Positions 22,826 through 31,985 are shown, counted from the first letter of the stretch. The stretch: 64,000 bases of DNA from Arthrobacter pityocampae (GCF_002927275.1 NZ_PRKW01000003.1:186001-250000); one strand, 5' to 3'. The notes: a model not told the origin generated them from the letters alone. Numbers and translations: made by a program.

Positions 22826-25189
22826 ATGTATAGATTACGGCGCAAAGGCTCGACACTCTGGGGGGAAACCCCGTCCGTCGTCCCGGCGGGGGCAACCTCT
22901 GTTCCCGTATTCTTCGATCCCACCGGCAGGCGCTGGGCGAAACTGGTTGCCGGCTTCCTGCTGATCATGGTCGCGATCGCCGGCGTGCTGGCCTGGTTGA
23001 CACCGCATGCCATGTCACCGACATGGCATGCCTCGACGAATCAGGAGCCGGACTACCCCGAAAGACTCCTGGCCACGGGCGATCCGGAGAGTATCCCCCT
23101 CCTCGGGACGGACGAGGGCTTCGCCCTGGTGCGGATCGCACTCGTGGAACGCGAGAACGGCAAGGTCTATCTCGCCGATCCCTTCAGTGATGCGCGCTTC
23201 CGAGACGCCACTCCCGAGGAGGTCGAACTGATCGGGGACCACCCCTATGTGATGGAACGGTTCGGCACGCCCGGGGAGAAGCAATTGATGCTCACCTTCG
23301 ATGACGGACCGACAGCTGAATACACCACGGAGATCCTCGACGTCCTTTCCCGGGAGAAAGTCCCGGCAACATTCTTCAGCGTCGGCGAGAATGTGGTGCG
23401 TAATCCTGAGCTCTTTCGAAGAATCATCCGGGAGGGTCATGTCGCCGCCAACCATACAATGACGCACGCGGACTTCTACCAGCACGATGAACTGCGGAAT
23501 CGCGAGGAACTGATTGCGACCGACCGCATCATGCGCTCGACCGCCGGCTATGCGACGCGCCTGTTCCGCATCCCGGAGGGCGACCCGGACAACAAGCCCC
23601 TCACCCTGCTCCAGGCGCAGCAGCTGGGTTATCTCCAGGTCGACATGAACGTCGACACCCTCGACTGGAGCTACGAGCCCGGCGAGGAGATACCGACGCC
23701 GCAACTCGACGGCAGCGGGGCGATCGTCCTGATGCACGACGGCGGCGGCGACCGCACGGCGACCGTCGACATGCTGGAGGATCTCATCGCGCAGGCCAAG
23801 GACAAGGGCTACACCTTCTCCACCGTCGCGCCGTTGATCCCGGCGGACATGCAGGAGATGCTGCCCCTTAAGACCGTCCAGGCGGGTCTCGCCGACCACG
23901 CGACGCTGACGGCGTCGACCATGTTCATCGTGACACCTGTCACGCTCATGACGTGGTTGTTCTGGTTCGGTATCGCTGCCCTGACCATCATGTCGGTCCT
24001 GTACGTGCTTCTGGCCATCATCGGCCACCGCCGCCAGCAGAAGACACAGTGGGCCCCCCTGGACGCCGACACCTGCCCCCTGGTCAGCATCGTCCTGCCC
24101 GTGTTCAACGAACAGCCCGTCATCCTGAGGACACTCGAAGCCCTGAAGGCCAGTGACTATCCTTCCCTCGAGGTCATCGCGGTCGACGACGGGTCCACGG
24201 ACGACACCCTGGCGATCATGAGGGGGTTCGCCCGGGACTGGCCGCAGCTGCGCGTGCTGACCCAGCCCAATGGAGGAAAATCAGCGGCGAGCAACCTCGG
24301 TATCCTGTCCGCCCGCGGGGAGATCATCGTGACGCTCGACGGCGACACCCTCCTCGAGCCGCAGACCGTCCGGATGCTGGCGCGGCACTTCACGGATACC
24401 CCCGAGGGGCGCAAGGTCGGTGCAGTGGCAGGGCACGTGAAGGTCGGCAACCGGAAGAACCTCCTGACGGCCTGGCAGAGCCTGGAATACATCTCCGGCA
24501 TCTGCGTCACACGCATGGCGGAAGGACTCGTCGGCGCCATCTCGATCGTGCCCGGGGCGTGCGCGGCCTGGCGGGCCGAAGCGATCCGCGAGGCGGGGGG
24601 TTACTCGCACGACACCCTGGCGGAGGACGCGGACCTGACCCTCACGATCCAGCGCCTGGGGTACAGGCTCGTGCAGGAGAACCGGGCCGTTGCCTGGACG
24701 GAAGCACCGATGACCGTGAAGGGCCTGGCGAAGCAGCGTCTTCGCTGGACCTACGGCAACATCCAGGCCCTGTACAAGCATCGGTCCATGATTCTCCGAC
24801 CGAAGTTCGGGGTGCTGGGAATGGTCGCCCTCCCCTACTCCCTGCTCGCGACCGTCATCCCGCTGCTGTTCCTGCCGATGACCGTCGTCGCGGCCGGCCT
24901 GAGCATCTCGGCCGGCAACTGGGAGAGCATCGCCGCCTTCGCCGCCTTCGTCGCGGGCACCCACTTCGTCATCTCGTTCGTGGCCCTCGTGATGGTGAAG
25001 GAAAGCTTCTGGCACCTCGCCATCGTGCCGATCTACCGGGTCATCTACGAACCGCTCCGGGCGTACCTGCTCTATGCGTCGCTGCTGCAGGCGCTCCGGG
25101 GTCGCGCGGTCGGCTGGTACAAGCCGGAGAGGACCAACAGTGTGGCACCCCAGCCACGCGAGGTCGATCAACTGCTCACGCCGAAGTGA
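22826..25189 (+). CDS. Bifunctional polysaccharide deacetylase (NodB) / family 2 glycosyltransferase
   Basis: This is a 787-aa membrane protein. There is one N-terminal membrane helix (about residues 38-60), then an outward NodB domain with TFDDGP (Asp159-Asp160) and NHTMTH (His210, His214) metal and catalytic residues. A further helix pair around residue 370-395 precedes a cytoplasmic GT2 domain with IAVDDGSTDDT, VTLDGDTLL, EDADLT and QRLRW, the signature of processive beta-synthases. Two to three helices close the protein. It should polymerise and partly deacetylate an N-acetylhexosamine polymer such as chitin- or PNAG-like material. The GH5 and GH18-like lipoproteins beside it support an exopolysaccharide locus. 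Confidence 0.9.
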   Translation: MYRLRRKGSTLWGETPSVVPAGATSVPVFFDPTGRRWAKLVAGFLLIMVAIAGVLAWLTPHAMSPTWHASTNQEPDYPERLLATGDPESIPLLGTDEGFALVRIALVERENGKVYLADPFSDARFRDATPEEVELIGDHPYVMERFGTPGEKQLMLTFDDGPTAEYTTEILDVLSREKVPATFFSVGENVVRNPELFRRIIREGHVAANHTMTHADFYQHDELRNREELIATDRIMRSTAGYATRLFRIPEGDPDNKPLTLLQAQQLGYLQVDMNVDTLDWSYEPGEEIPTPQLDGSGAIVLMHDGGGDRTATVDMLEDLIAQAKDKGYTFSTVAPLIPADMQEMLPLKTVQAGLADHATLTASTMFIVTPVTLMTWLFWFGIAALTIMSVLYVLLAIIGHRRQQKTQWAPLDADTCPLVSIVLPVFNEQPVILRTLEALKASDYPSLEVIAVDDGSTDDTLAIMRGFARDWPQLRVLTQPNGGKSAASNLGILSARGEIIVTLDGDTLLEPQTVRMLARHFTDTPEGRKVGAVAGHVKVGNRKNLLTAWQSLEYISGICVTRMAEGLVGAISIVPGACAAWRAEAIREAGGYSHDTLAEDADLTLTIQRLGYRLVQENRAVAWTEAPMTVKGLAKQRLRWTYGNIQALYKHRSMILRPKFGVLGMVALPYSLLATVIPLLFLPMTVVAAGLSISAGNWESIAAFAAFVAGTHFVISFVALVMVKESFWHLAIVPIYRVIYEPLRAYLLYASLLQALRGRAVGWYKPERTNSVAPQPREVDQLLTPK

Positions 25190-25339
25190 TCGAACGTTTC
25201 GCGGTACGCCACGAGTGGAGAGGATTCCTCGCCGGGTCCACTCCGCCTCTGGCAACGCAGCGCGGGTGCCGAGCCGCAGTACCGGCGGACGGAAGTTCGA
25301 TTGTTCGGGTCCCGGTGAGGCTGATGATAGGAGTGACCG

Positions 25340-27130
25340 ATGCAGGGGTGTAACCGGCCAGAGCAGGACAATCCGCCTCCGGGCAGAGCTCGACACCGAG
25401 GTGTCGGCCGCCTTCGGGTCAGGGCGTTGGCGGTAGTCCTGCTGGTGGTCCTGTCGCTCACCGCCGCCGGGTGCACGCCGTCCCGGGACAGCGAGGTCGA
25501 GCCGACAGCCGCACCGCCGTCGACGACGGGTTTCGTGGCGGCCGAAGGACGCGGCCTCGTCGTCGACGGGGAGCCCACCCGACTGAAAGCGGTGAATTTC
25601 TCGAACCTGTATCACCGGAACCTCGACGGGAACGATCTCCTCGAGTCCCAGCACCACTCCGAGGTCGATTTCGAGCGCGCGAAGGAGCTGGGGTTCAACA
25701 GCGTCCGCTTCGCCTTCGACGGTGAGTGGTTCGTCGATTCACCGGAGACTTTCATGGCGTGGCTGGACCAGAACGTGGCATGGGCACGGGACCACGACAT
25801 ACGACTGATCCTCGACCTGCACACCCCCATCGGTGGTTTCTGGCTGGATCCCACCAGCGACGCCGTGAGCTTCGACGTCTGGTCCGATCCGGCGCTGCAG
25901 CAGAAGAACGCCGACCTGTGGCGCGCGATTGCAGCCCGCTACAAGGACGAGCCCGCCATTGCCGCCTACGACCTCCTCAACGAACCGGTGACCACCGACG
26001 CCACCGGCGAGCAGTGGAAGGAACTCGCGCAGGAGCTCGTGGACGCCGTGCGATCGGAGGACCCGAACCATCTGCTGGTCATCGGAGGGATCTATGGCGT
26101 CGACGGCAAGTACGGCGCCGCCGGGATCGATCAGCACTTCCTGGTCGACGACGAGAATGCGATGTACGACTTCCATTTCTACGAGCCCATCAAGTACACC
26201 CATCAATACGCTTCCTGGGTCGAGGGACCCATCCAGGACGGCGGCGGCTACCCTGATCCGGACATCGTCCTCCCGACGGGCGAGAAGGTCATGCTGCCGG
26301 AGAGCCGCATCAGCACGCCGTCGCTGCCGACCGGGACCACGGACTGGGCAGCTTATGACAGCGGGATCGTTCCGCTGACCGATGCGAGCGCCATCGCTGC
26401 CACACCGCTGGTCACCGTGCAGGGAGGCATGCAGGGAACAGCCACCTTCGATGCGATCACAGTGACCGAATACGGCCCTGACGGTACTGAGTTGCGCACG
26501 ATCATCGATGAGCCCATGGACAAGAACGGCACACTCGACTGGTACCAGTGGACTTTCGGCGGCGACCCCGCGGCGCCGCCGGGATTCGCACGGGAAGCCA
26601 CCGGCCATGAGGACGACGGCAGCCTGTCGATCAGTGATGCCGAGGACGCCTCAGCCGTGAGCGGCTGGAGCAATGACGGCCGGCTCTTCAAGGTGACCTC
26701 CGGCAACCAGTACCGTATCCAGGGGTACATGCGCGGACAGAACATCTCGTCGACGACGGAGACCGACCCCCGCATCACCCTTCACCTGGACGTGTATACC
26801 CGCTCGCCCGGAGCAGCAGAAGGCGGCTTCATCGAACGGGACAAGGACTATCTCGCGTACGAGATGGCGAAGCACCTCGAGTTCGGGGCGGACAACGACG
26901 TCCCCATGTCCGTCATGGAATTCGGGACCGTCCGTCAGGCCTTCGAGATGGAGGACAAGGGCGGCGACCAGTGGGTGACCGACATGCTCGCACTCCTCGA
27001 GGAGAACGACCTCAGCTTCGCCTACTGGGAGTACCACGGCACGCAGATGGGCCTGTACCTGAGCGGCAGCGGTCAGCCGGGCGAACCCAACACGGCGCTG
27101 CAGGACGTCCTCCGGCGCGAACTGCCCTGA
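25340..27130 (+). CDS. GH5-like cellulase-family lipoprotein with an inserted domain
   Basis: This is a 596-aa lipoprotein with a signal peptide ending in a lipobox (LTAAGC, about residue 50). The GH5 barrel shows NSVRFAFDGEW, DLHTPIGGFW and the acid/base motif DLLNEP (Glu215). The likely nucleophile is SVMEFG at Glu527. The two catalytic residues are about 310 apart because a beta-rich insertion (about residues 320-490, including GTATFDAITVTEYGPDG and YRIQGYMRG) interrupts the barrel; it resembles a carbohydrate-binding module. It probably trims the polymer made by the upstream fusion enzyme, from which it is separated by 150 bp. Confidence 0.85.
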   Translation: MQGCNRPEQDNPPPGRARHRGVGRLRVRALAVVLLVVLSLTAAGCTPSRDSEVEPTAAPPSTTGFVAAEGRGLVVDGEPTRLKAVNFSNLYHRNLDGNDLLESQHHSEVDFERAKELGFNSVRFAFDGEWFVDSPETFMAWLDQNVAWARDHDIRLILDLHTPIGGFWLDPTSDAVSFDVWSDPALQQKNADLWRAIAARYKDEPAIAAYDLLNEPVTTDATGEQWKELAQELVDAVRSEDPNHLLVIGGIYGVDGKYGAAGIDQHFLVDDENAMYDFHFYEPIKYTHQYASWVEGPIQDGGGYPDPDIVLPTGEKVMLPESRISTPSLPTGTTDWAAYDSGIVPLTDASAIAATPLVTVQGGMQGTATFDAITVTEYGPDGTELRTIIDEPMDKNGTLDWYQWTFGGDPAAPPGFAREATGHEDDGSLSISDAEDASAVSGWSNDGRLFKVTSGNQYRIQGYMRGQNISSTTETDPRITLHLDVYTRSPGAAEGGFIERDKDYLAYEMAKHLEFGADNDVPMSVMEFGTVRQAFEMEDKGGDQWVTDMLALLEENDLSFAYWEYHGTQMGLYLSGSGQPGEPNTALQDVLRRELP

Positions 27131-27135
27131 CCGGT

Positions 27136-28209
27136 CTAGTTCGAAGTGCCCGAGAAGCCGTTGCCCAGCACGTCGGCGAAGGCACCCGGCTCCTGGTCCA
27201 GACCGCTGCAGGTGTTCGACGCCTGGGCGGTCCCGGGATCGTCCGGGCCGCAGGGACGGTCCCGGTTGAGTGACCAGAGGGACATCCTTCCGACGCCCCT
27301 GTCCAGGGCGAACTCGTTGAGCTCACGGGCGGCATCGAGGTCGATGACCTCAGCTGGAACGTCGTTCAAGCCGATCATCGGCGTGAGACCGATGCGGTTC
27401 CACACCTCGTCCGCGCCGAGATCCTCACCCCGTTCCCGGTAGAGGGCCGAAAGCTGTGAGTGAGCACTGTCGGCTGCCTGGCGGGACGCCTCGACCATCG
27501 TCTGGTCGGCCATCCGACTCATGCTGTAGTTCATCGTCATGATGTTGACTCCGGCGAGCTGCACGTCCGCGTCGAGCAGCTGCGCGACGGCCTCCTGGCC
27601 CCGTCCGGTCAGCCCGTCGGGCGTCACGGGCAGCGTCACCCACACGCGCAACTCCTCACCATCAGCACGGTCGCTCTGAAGCCCGGCGATGGCCTCGGCC
27701 CGCCGGATCCCCGCGGAGGAGTCGTCCAGGTCGTCACCCTCGATGTCCAGGTCGATGGTGGTGATCCCATAGCGGTCGATGACCTCGGCGTAGGCGGACG
27801 CTAATTGCTCGGGATCGGCACAGGTGGCGGCGAGCTCGCTGCCGAGTTGACCGCCGAAGGACACCACCGCCTCGCCCCCGTCCTCCCTGAGGCGGGACAG
27901 GCGGTCGTCCAGCCCGAGTGCATCCCCGGCCTGGTCGAGACTGTAGACACCACCCCAGGACGGCTCGCAGGGGTCCTCCTCACCGGCGACGATGAAGGAG
28001 AGGACTGCCTTCGCCGCCGCGGGCGTGGGTGGTTCATCCACCTCGTACGTGGACGGAACCGTGATATCGACGTACCCGGCGAACCACGGGGCACTCTCGA
28101 TCGTCGGCCGGGGATCGGGCTCATTTCCGCCACACCCCGTCAGCAGGAGGAATCCCAGAAACACTCCGGTGCCGAGTCCACGGTGTGTGATGCTTCCGAG
28201 TTCCCTCAT
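27136..28209 (-). CDS. GH18-like lipoprotein (chitinase-fold)
   Basis: This is a 357-aa lipoprotein with lipobox LLTGC within the first 30 residues. The barrel carries VVSFGGQLGSEL and TTIDLDIEGDD, which aligns with the DxxDxDxE active-site motif of GH18, then VNIMTMNYSMSR and a C-terminal GRMSLWSLNRD. It may bind or cleave chitin-like chains. The stop is only 5 bp from the convergent GH5 stop. The ATG at 28209 is chosen; a GTG at 28224 would add five residues. It ends in an FSGTSN tail. Confidence 0.82.
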   Translation of the reverse strand: MRELGSITHRGLGTGVFLGFLLLTGCGGNEPDPRPTIESAPWFAGYVDITVPSTYEVDEPPTPAAAKAVLSFIVAGEEDPCEPSWGGVYSLDQAGDALGLDDRLSRLREDGGEAVVSFGGQLGSELAATCADPEQLASAYAEVIDRYGITTIDLDIEGDDLDDSSAGIRRAEAIAGLQSDRADGEELRVWVTLPVTPDGLTGRGQEAVAQLLDADVQLAGVNIMTMNYSMSRMADQTMVEASRQAADSAHSQLSALYRERGEDLGADEVWNRIGLTPMIGLNDVPAEVIDLDAARELNEFALDRGVGRMSLWSLNRDRPCGPDDPGTAQASNTCSGLDQEPGAFADVLGNGFSGTSN

Positions 28210-28779
28210 CCGGACATCGTCCACGAGTACGGCGTTCCAGGACGGTGGCCCCCGTCGACGATCAGGGGGCGCTGCGCCGGGACGCGGGTGGACTGGCCAG
28301 TCATGACCCCATTCTGCCCTGCGCGTGCAACAGCCCCGGGCCCGCTGCTGACCCCGCCCCTACGCGGAGTATTGCCGCCACCTTTTTGGGCAGTAGGGGC
28401 TTCCCCGAACCGCGACCGGCCAGTAGGTGATCCCGCTGGACGAACGGATGTGCCTGATGGGCCGGGAGTGAAACGTATACTGCCGAAGGCTGATGATCGA
28501 TATGCAGGCGGTCCAGTCCGGGCGCGTGGATCGACCGCGCCTGCGTCGATACCTGTCGGAAGGCCACAGCATGAGAAGGACCGCGACCCCCGCGTTCACG
28601 GCGTCGGCGCCGAGTGCTGATCGATCGTCGTCCGTCGCCATGACCGGGCCGGCGCCCAGTCACGTCGCGGGCGGTATTCGTCCGGAAGCGGTGGCGATTC
28701 CCTGTGGGGTACATCCGCTGCGTTTTACCGGCCGTCCGACGATCGACGCCCACGACATCCGACAGGGGCTTTCCGTCCG
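28210..28779. other. Long intergenic region with a weak promoter and one doubtful small frame
   Basis: The left part up to 28492 shows no gene. It contains CCCCTAC (about 28356) and GTAGGGG arms around a long loop, and a TATACT box at 28476-28481 with a poor -35 match. The right part is covered by a doubtful 96-codon frame annotated separately. Confidence 0.35.
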
Positions 28780-28783
28780 ATGA
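28493..28783 (+). CDS. Possible small protein preceding the membrane protein
   Basis: This is a 96-codon frame with no recognisable domain. Two points favour coding: its stop overlaps the ATG of the next gene as ATGA, and the third codon position is GC-rich (roughly three quarters by hand count). Against it are the lack of a Shine-Dalgarno and a composition rich in Arg, Ser, Pro and Ala that resembles random GC-rich frames. No function is proposed. Confidence 0.25.
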   Translation: MIDMQAVQSGRVDRPRLRRYLSEGHSMRRTATPAFTASAPSADRSSSVAMTGPAPSHVAGGIRPEAVAIPCGVHPLRFTGRPTIDAHDIRQGLSVR

Positions 28784-30216
28784 GCACGCGCACGCTCAGA
28801 ATTGTGCATGTGTCCGACGACGAATGGACCGTCGAAGGGCAACCGGTCACCGTTCCGCAGGGCCACGAAGCCCAGGAGTTCATCCTCGCCTACGCGAGTA
28901 CGCGCTACCCGCCCGGGACGCTTGCCACCGTGTCCACCGCGGAGGGTGGCGCACGCAGGATCGCCTCGGTCGTCCTGCCGTCCCACCAGGGAGCACCGAC
29001 GCCCGGAACACCGGAGCAGCCGGCCGCCGTCATCGCCCCGGCTCCGCCGTCGGCCACCGCCCTCCCGGCCCAGGCACCGCCGTCGGCCACCGCCGTCTCT
29101 GCCCAGGCACCGCCGTCGCCCACCGCCGTCTCTGCCCAGGCACCGCCGGCGGCGGGCCGCTCAGCCCGTCGCGCAATCATCGCCGCGCTTCTGGCGGCCG
29201 TGGTGCTGCTGGCCGTACTCGCCGCGATCATCGTGCCGCGCCTATCAGAACCGCCGACCGAGCAAGCGCCGATGGTCTGGCAGCAGACGTGGGCGGCGTC
29301 CCCGGAGAGCGGGCCGATCACGGCGGATGCGATGCAGCTGGCCGGGGCCGGAGTGATCCTGAATGTTGACGGCGGTACGGCCGAGGCGTTCCGGCAGGAC
29401 GACGGCGAAGCCATCGGCTCTACCCCGGCCCCGGAAGGCTCACGTGTCGGAGTAGGACCGGACTTCATGGTGGTGGCGACCTCGACGGACGGCACCAGCT
29501 CAGGGGCAGTCATCACCTCCACCGGCATCGTGCCCTTCACTGACGAACCGGGGGCCCTCATCCGGCGTGGAACCGTGCCGTTCCTGGCCGGCGGGACCGG
29601 TGCGGAGCAGTTCGCCCTCATCTACCGGAACGATCAGTGGGAGGAAGTGGAGACGCCCACGCCCGGCCTGGCGCCGCTGGCCGCCACCGAGAGCAGCGTG
29701 GTCTGGCTGGGAACAGGGCGCAGTCTGACGCTCACCGACTACAGCGGCGACATCACCCGCGAGAGCACGCTGACGACGCCGGAGAACGCCGTCGAGGCCA
29801 CGCAGCGAGCGTTCATCACAGACACCCTCATCGGTGTCGTCTGGACCAGCGCGGACGGGACGAAGGATCTGGTGACGCATGCGCTGACCACCGGGGAGAT
29901 ACTCGAGCAGACCCCGGTCGACGCGCAGATCTTCGACAAGACCGGGGCGTGGATCACATCATCCACGAGTCCGCCCGAGGTCGATTCTGCGGCAGTGCCA
30001 CGGAGCTACTGGACACTCGATGGCGACACGCCCGAGAAGCTGAGCGCACCCTGCTCCGATCCGATTCCGTCCGGCCGCACCCTATGGTGTTCCGAAGGCA
30101 ACATCTTCGCTGACAGCAGTGGAGCATCGCTGCCTGCAGGAACGCGCCCGATCCCATCACCCACCGACACCGTTCCCGCGATCAGCGGGGATCAACTGGC
30201 CCTTTACAGCCCCTGA
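28780..30216 (+). CDS. Membrane-anchored protein of unknown function with large external domain
   Basis: This is a 478-aa protein I do not recognise. Residues 1-70 form a small cytoplasmic domain (TLRIVHVSDDEWTVEG), followed by an Ala/Pro/Ser linker with an 11-residue tandem repeat. One membrane helix (about residues 131-150, AIIAALLAAVVLLAVLAAII) leads to about 320 external residues rich in Thr, Ser and Gly with short repeated beta-strand patterns, plausibly a propeller. It is 14 bp upstream of the LAxTG surface protein and near a T7SS locus. A role in secretion is possible but not shown. Confidence 0.7.
   Translation: MSTRTLRIVHVSDDEWTVEGQPVTVPQGHEAQEFILAYASTRYPPGTLATVSTAEGGARRIASVVLPSHQGAPTPGTPEQPAAVIAPAPPSATALPAQAPPSATAVSAQAPPSPTAVSAQAPPAAGRSARRAIIAALLAAVVLLAVLAAIIVPRLSEPPTEQAPMVWQQTWAASPESGPITADAMQLAGAGVILNVDGGTAEAFRQDDGEAIGSTPAPEGSRVGVGPDFMVVATSTDGTSSGAVITSTGIVPFTDEPGALIRRGTVPFLAGGTGAEQFALIYRNDQWEEVETPTPGLAPLAATESSVVWLGTGRSLTLTDYSGDITRESTLTTPENAVEATQRAFITDTLIGVVWTSADGTKDLVTHALTTGEILEQTPVDAQIFDKTGAWITSSTSPPEVDSAAVPRSYWTLDGDTPEKLSAPCSDPIPSGRTLWCSEGNIFADSSGASLPAGTRPIPSPTDTVPAISGDQLALYSP
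29041..29151 (+). repeat. 33-bp tandem repeat encoding APPSATAVSAQ
   Basis: There are three 33-bp units plus a 12-bp partial unit. The encoded 11-residue step forms the flexible linker before the membrane helix of the host protein. Units differ at a few bases, so copy number may vary among strains. Confidence 0.8.
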
Positions 30217-30230
30217 ACCGAGGAGCCCTC

Positions 30231-31229
30231 ATGTCCGCCCACCGTAAACCGACGATCCACCGCCGCTCGACGCTGGCGCTGGCAGTCCTCATCGGCCTAC
30301 CCGCGCTGGCCCTGTCGCAGGCGCCCGTGGCTCATGCGGCTGAGATCGGCCGGCTTTCCGAGGGACAAGACACGTCCGTCGCTGCCGCCGTCGAAACGGA
30401 CGCTCCCGCATTTCCGCTGGCACTGGCCGACATCGATCGGGTAATCCCCGAGGTTCCTGGTCCCGCGGACCCCGACCCTGAAGGCCCCGGTCCCGGCCGT
30501 CCCGGCGGCCCCGGCGGCCCCGCTGACCCCACCGTTCCTGGCCCCGGAGGTCCCGGAGGCCCCGGTCCCGCAGACCCCGACCCGGTCGACCCCGTCGACC
30601 CCGTGGTTCCCGGTCCCGCAGACCCCGATCCCGAAGGCCCCGGTCCCGCAGACCCCGATCCGGTCGACCCCGTCGACCCCGTGGTTCCCGGTCCCGCGGA
30701 CCCTGATCCCGAAGGCCCCGGTCCCGCAGACCCCGATCCGGTTGACCCCGTCGACCCCGTGGTTCCCGGTCCCGCAGACCCCGACCCGGTGGATCCTTCT
30801 CCCGTCGTCCCGGAGGAACCCGCTCCGGGTGACACTGATTCCGTAGACCCTGGTCCCGCCGTCCCTGGTCCCGTCGCCCCCTCGCCTGGTGGCTCCGCTC
30901 CGATCGTGCCGACAACACCCGCGGCGCCGACGAACCCCGTCGTCGCCTCTCCCGGGGTTACATCTCCCCTGGCCGTCTTGCCCGTCGCGGTCTCGCCTGC
31001 ACCTGCGGCCCTCGCGCCGTCGCAGCTTCCCGAGGTGAGCGGTGCGGCGCCCACCAGTCCCACCGCCTCCTCGACTTCTGTCGTACGCCCGGCCACATCA
31101 ACACCCGCGGTGTTGGCCCGGACAGGAGCCGATGGAACGGTGACTCTGATGATCAGCGCCCTGGGGCTCATCGGTGCGGGTGCAGTTGCTTTCGTCGCCA
31201 GCCGTTCCGGACGGAAGAGAACCGCGTAG
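30231..31229 (+). CDS. Pro-rich LAxTG cell-wall surface protein
   Basis: This is a 332-aa secreted protein. An N-terminal signal peptide (positive start HRKPTIHRRS, hydrophobic core LALAVLIGLPALAL, AHA-A cleavage near residue 36) is followed by a Pro/Asp/Gly-rich extended region with 26-residue repeats. A C-terminal sorting signal has LARTG at residues 295-299, a hydrophobic helix and the tail RSGRKRTA. LAxTG is the motif used by actinobacterial class E sortases. A wall-spanning stalk role is inferred. It probably shares a transcript with the membrane protein 14 bp upstream. Confidence 0.82.
   Translation: MSAHRKPTIHRRSTLALAVLIGLPALALSQAPVAHAAEIGRLSEGQDTSVAAAVETDAPAFPLALADIDRVIPEVPGPADPDPEGPGPGRPGGPGGPADPTVPGPGGPGGPGPADPDPVDPVDPVVPGPADPDPEGPGPADPDPVDPVDPVVPGPADPDPEGPGPADPDPVDPVDPVVPGPADPDPVDPSPVVPEEPAPGDTDSVDPGPAVPGPVAPSPGGSAPIVPTTPAAPTNPVVASPGVTSPLAVLPVAVSPAPAALAPSQLPEVSGAAPTSPTASSTSVVRPATSTPAVLARTGADGTVTLMISALGLIGAGAVAFVASRSGRKRTA
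30558..30791 (+). repeat. 78-bp tandem repeat (three copies) in the surface protein
   Basis: Units start at 30558, 30636 and 30714 and each encodes a 26-residue Pro/Asp step beginning GPGPADPDPVDPVDPVVPGP. The copies differ by only a few bases, so recent expansion by slippage or recombination is likely. Confidence 0.85.
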
Positions 31230-31232
31230 GGA

Positions 31233-31400
31233 TCACCCTGGCTTCCGGGGTTGCTCATGCAGTCCCTCGATGATGTTCACGTTGAGGGGCCGACGCCCTC
31301 GGTCAGTTTCGACCACCTCGGTGACCTCGCTGGTTGGCGGCTCCCCGGGACACCACTCCGCTCCATGGTGTTCCGGGGTCATCACTGCGACCCATCGAGT
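31233..31400 (-). pseudogene. Possible decayed C-terminal remnant of an immA-type immunity gene
   Basis: On the minus strand a short open stretch reads EWCPGEPPTSEVTEVVETD before a stop at 31233. It lines up with CVWGRVPVSELTDVVETV near the end of the immunity paralogue at 34239-34673. There is no start and the N-terminal part is unrecognisable. The match is short, so this is tentative. Confidence 0.35.
31343..31378. terminator. Strong stem-loop between convergent genes
   Basis: CCCCGGGACACCA (31343-31355) and TGGTGTTCCGGGG (31366-31378) form a 13-bp stem with one G-T wobble and a 10-nt loop. It sits between the surface protein gene (plus) and the immunity island (minus), so it may stop transcription from both sides. 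No T-tract is present. Confidence 0.5.
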
Positions 31401-31421
31401 AGACGAAGGACTTGAGTCGGA

Positions 31422-31985
31422 TCAGGGTCTGGCGTGCTCGACGCCGGTCGGCTGCACCTGGCGGACGTCCCCGAACAACGGCTCACCGCTCAACGTGTGG
31501 ATCGAATCCACGATGTCCTGGAAACCCGCATTGAGATAGAACGTCGCCTCCGTCGCCCGCCCGGCCAGCTTGAACTCCAGCCGCCGGCCCGATCCTCGGC
31601 CTTCCGCGTCCTCCATCGTCAGCGTCGCCCCAACCCCTTCATTCGGAGTGATCACGAACCCCGGTCGCGCGAGCGACGGCGAAAACGGAACCAGCAGACG
31701 CCCGTACAAGTACCGCTGACGCTGCTTCACACCCGATCGGAACAGCACGTACCGCAAAGCATCTTCCGGCTCCGTACAGATCACATCGGGACCGCCGTCA
31801 CGGTCACCCTGATGAATAGTGAAGAACACCCTCACCGCACCCGGCGCACCACTGATCACGATCCCGTCCGTCTTCGCGTCGTAGCAGAGCCACTCACCGT
31901 CCCGCCACACCGGATGGATGCCCCCGAACCACCGGGCTGCGACCGCCAACAACTCAGGATCCAACGACGCCTCAAGAGACCTCAC
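31422..31985 (-). CDS. Putative immunity protein, Imm61-like (island copy 1)
   Basis: This is a 187-aa soluble protein with about 20 differences from the copy at 37938-38498. Shared stretches include FRSGxKQRQRYLYGRLL and ARPGFVITPNEGVGATL. I place it tentatively with actinobacterial Imm61-type immunity proteins because of its look and its place after a YezG gene at a toxin tip. The start is a GTG at 31985 overlapping the YezG stop by 4 bp, so the two are translated together. Confidence 0.6.
   Translation of the reverse strand: MRSLEASLDPELLAVAARWFGGIHPVWRDGEWLCYDAKTDGIVISGAPGAVRVFFTIHQGDRDGGPDVICTEPEDALRYVLFRSGVKQRQRYLYGRLLVPFSPSLARPGFVITPNEGVGATLTMEDAEGRGSGRRLEFKLAGRATEATFYLNAGFQDIVDSIHTLSGEPLFGDVRQVQPTGVEHARP

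Noticed and set aside
28493-28783. Small frame before the membrane protein as a definite gene
   Set aside because: There is only an ATGA overlap and moderate GC3; it is listed at low confidence because neither a ribosome site nor a domain supports it.
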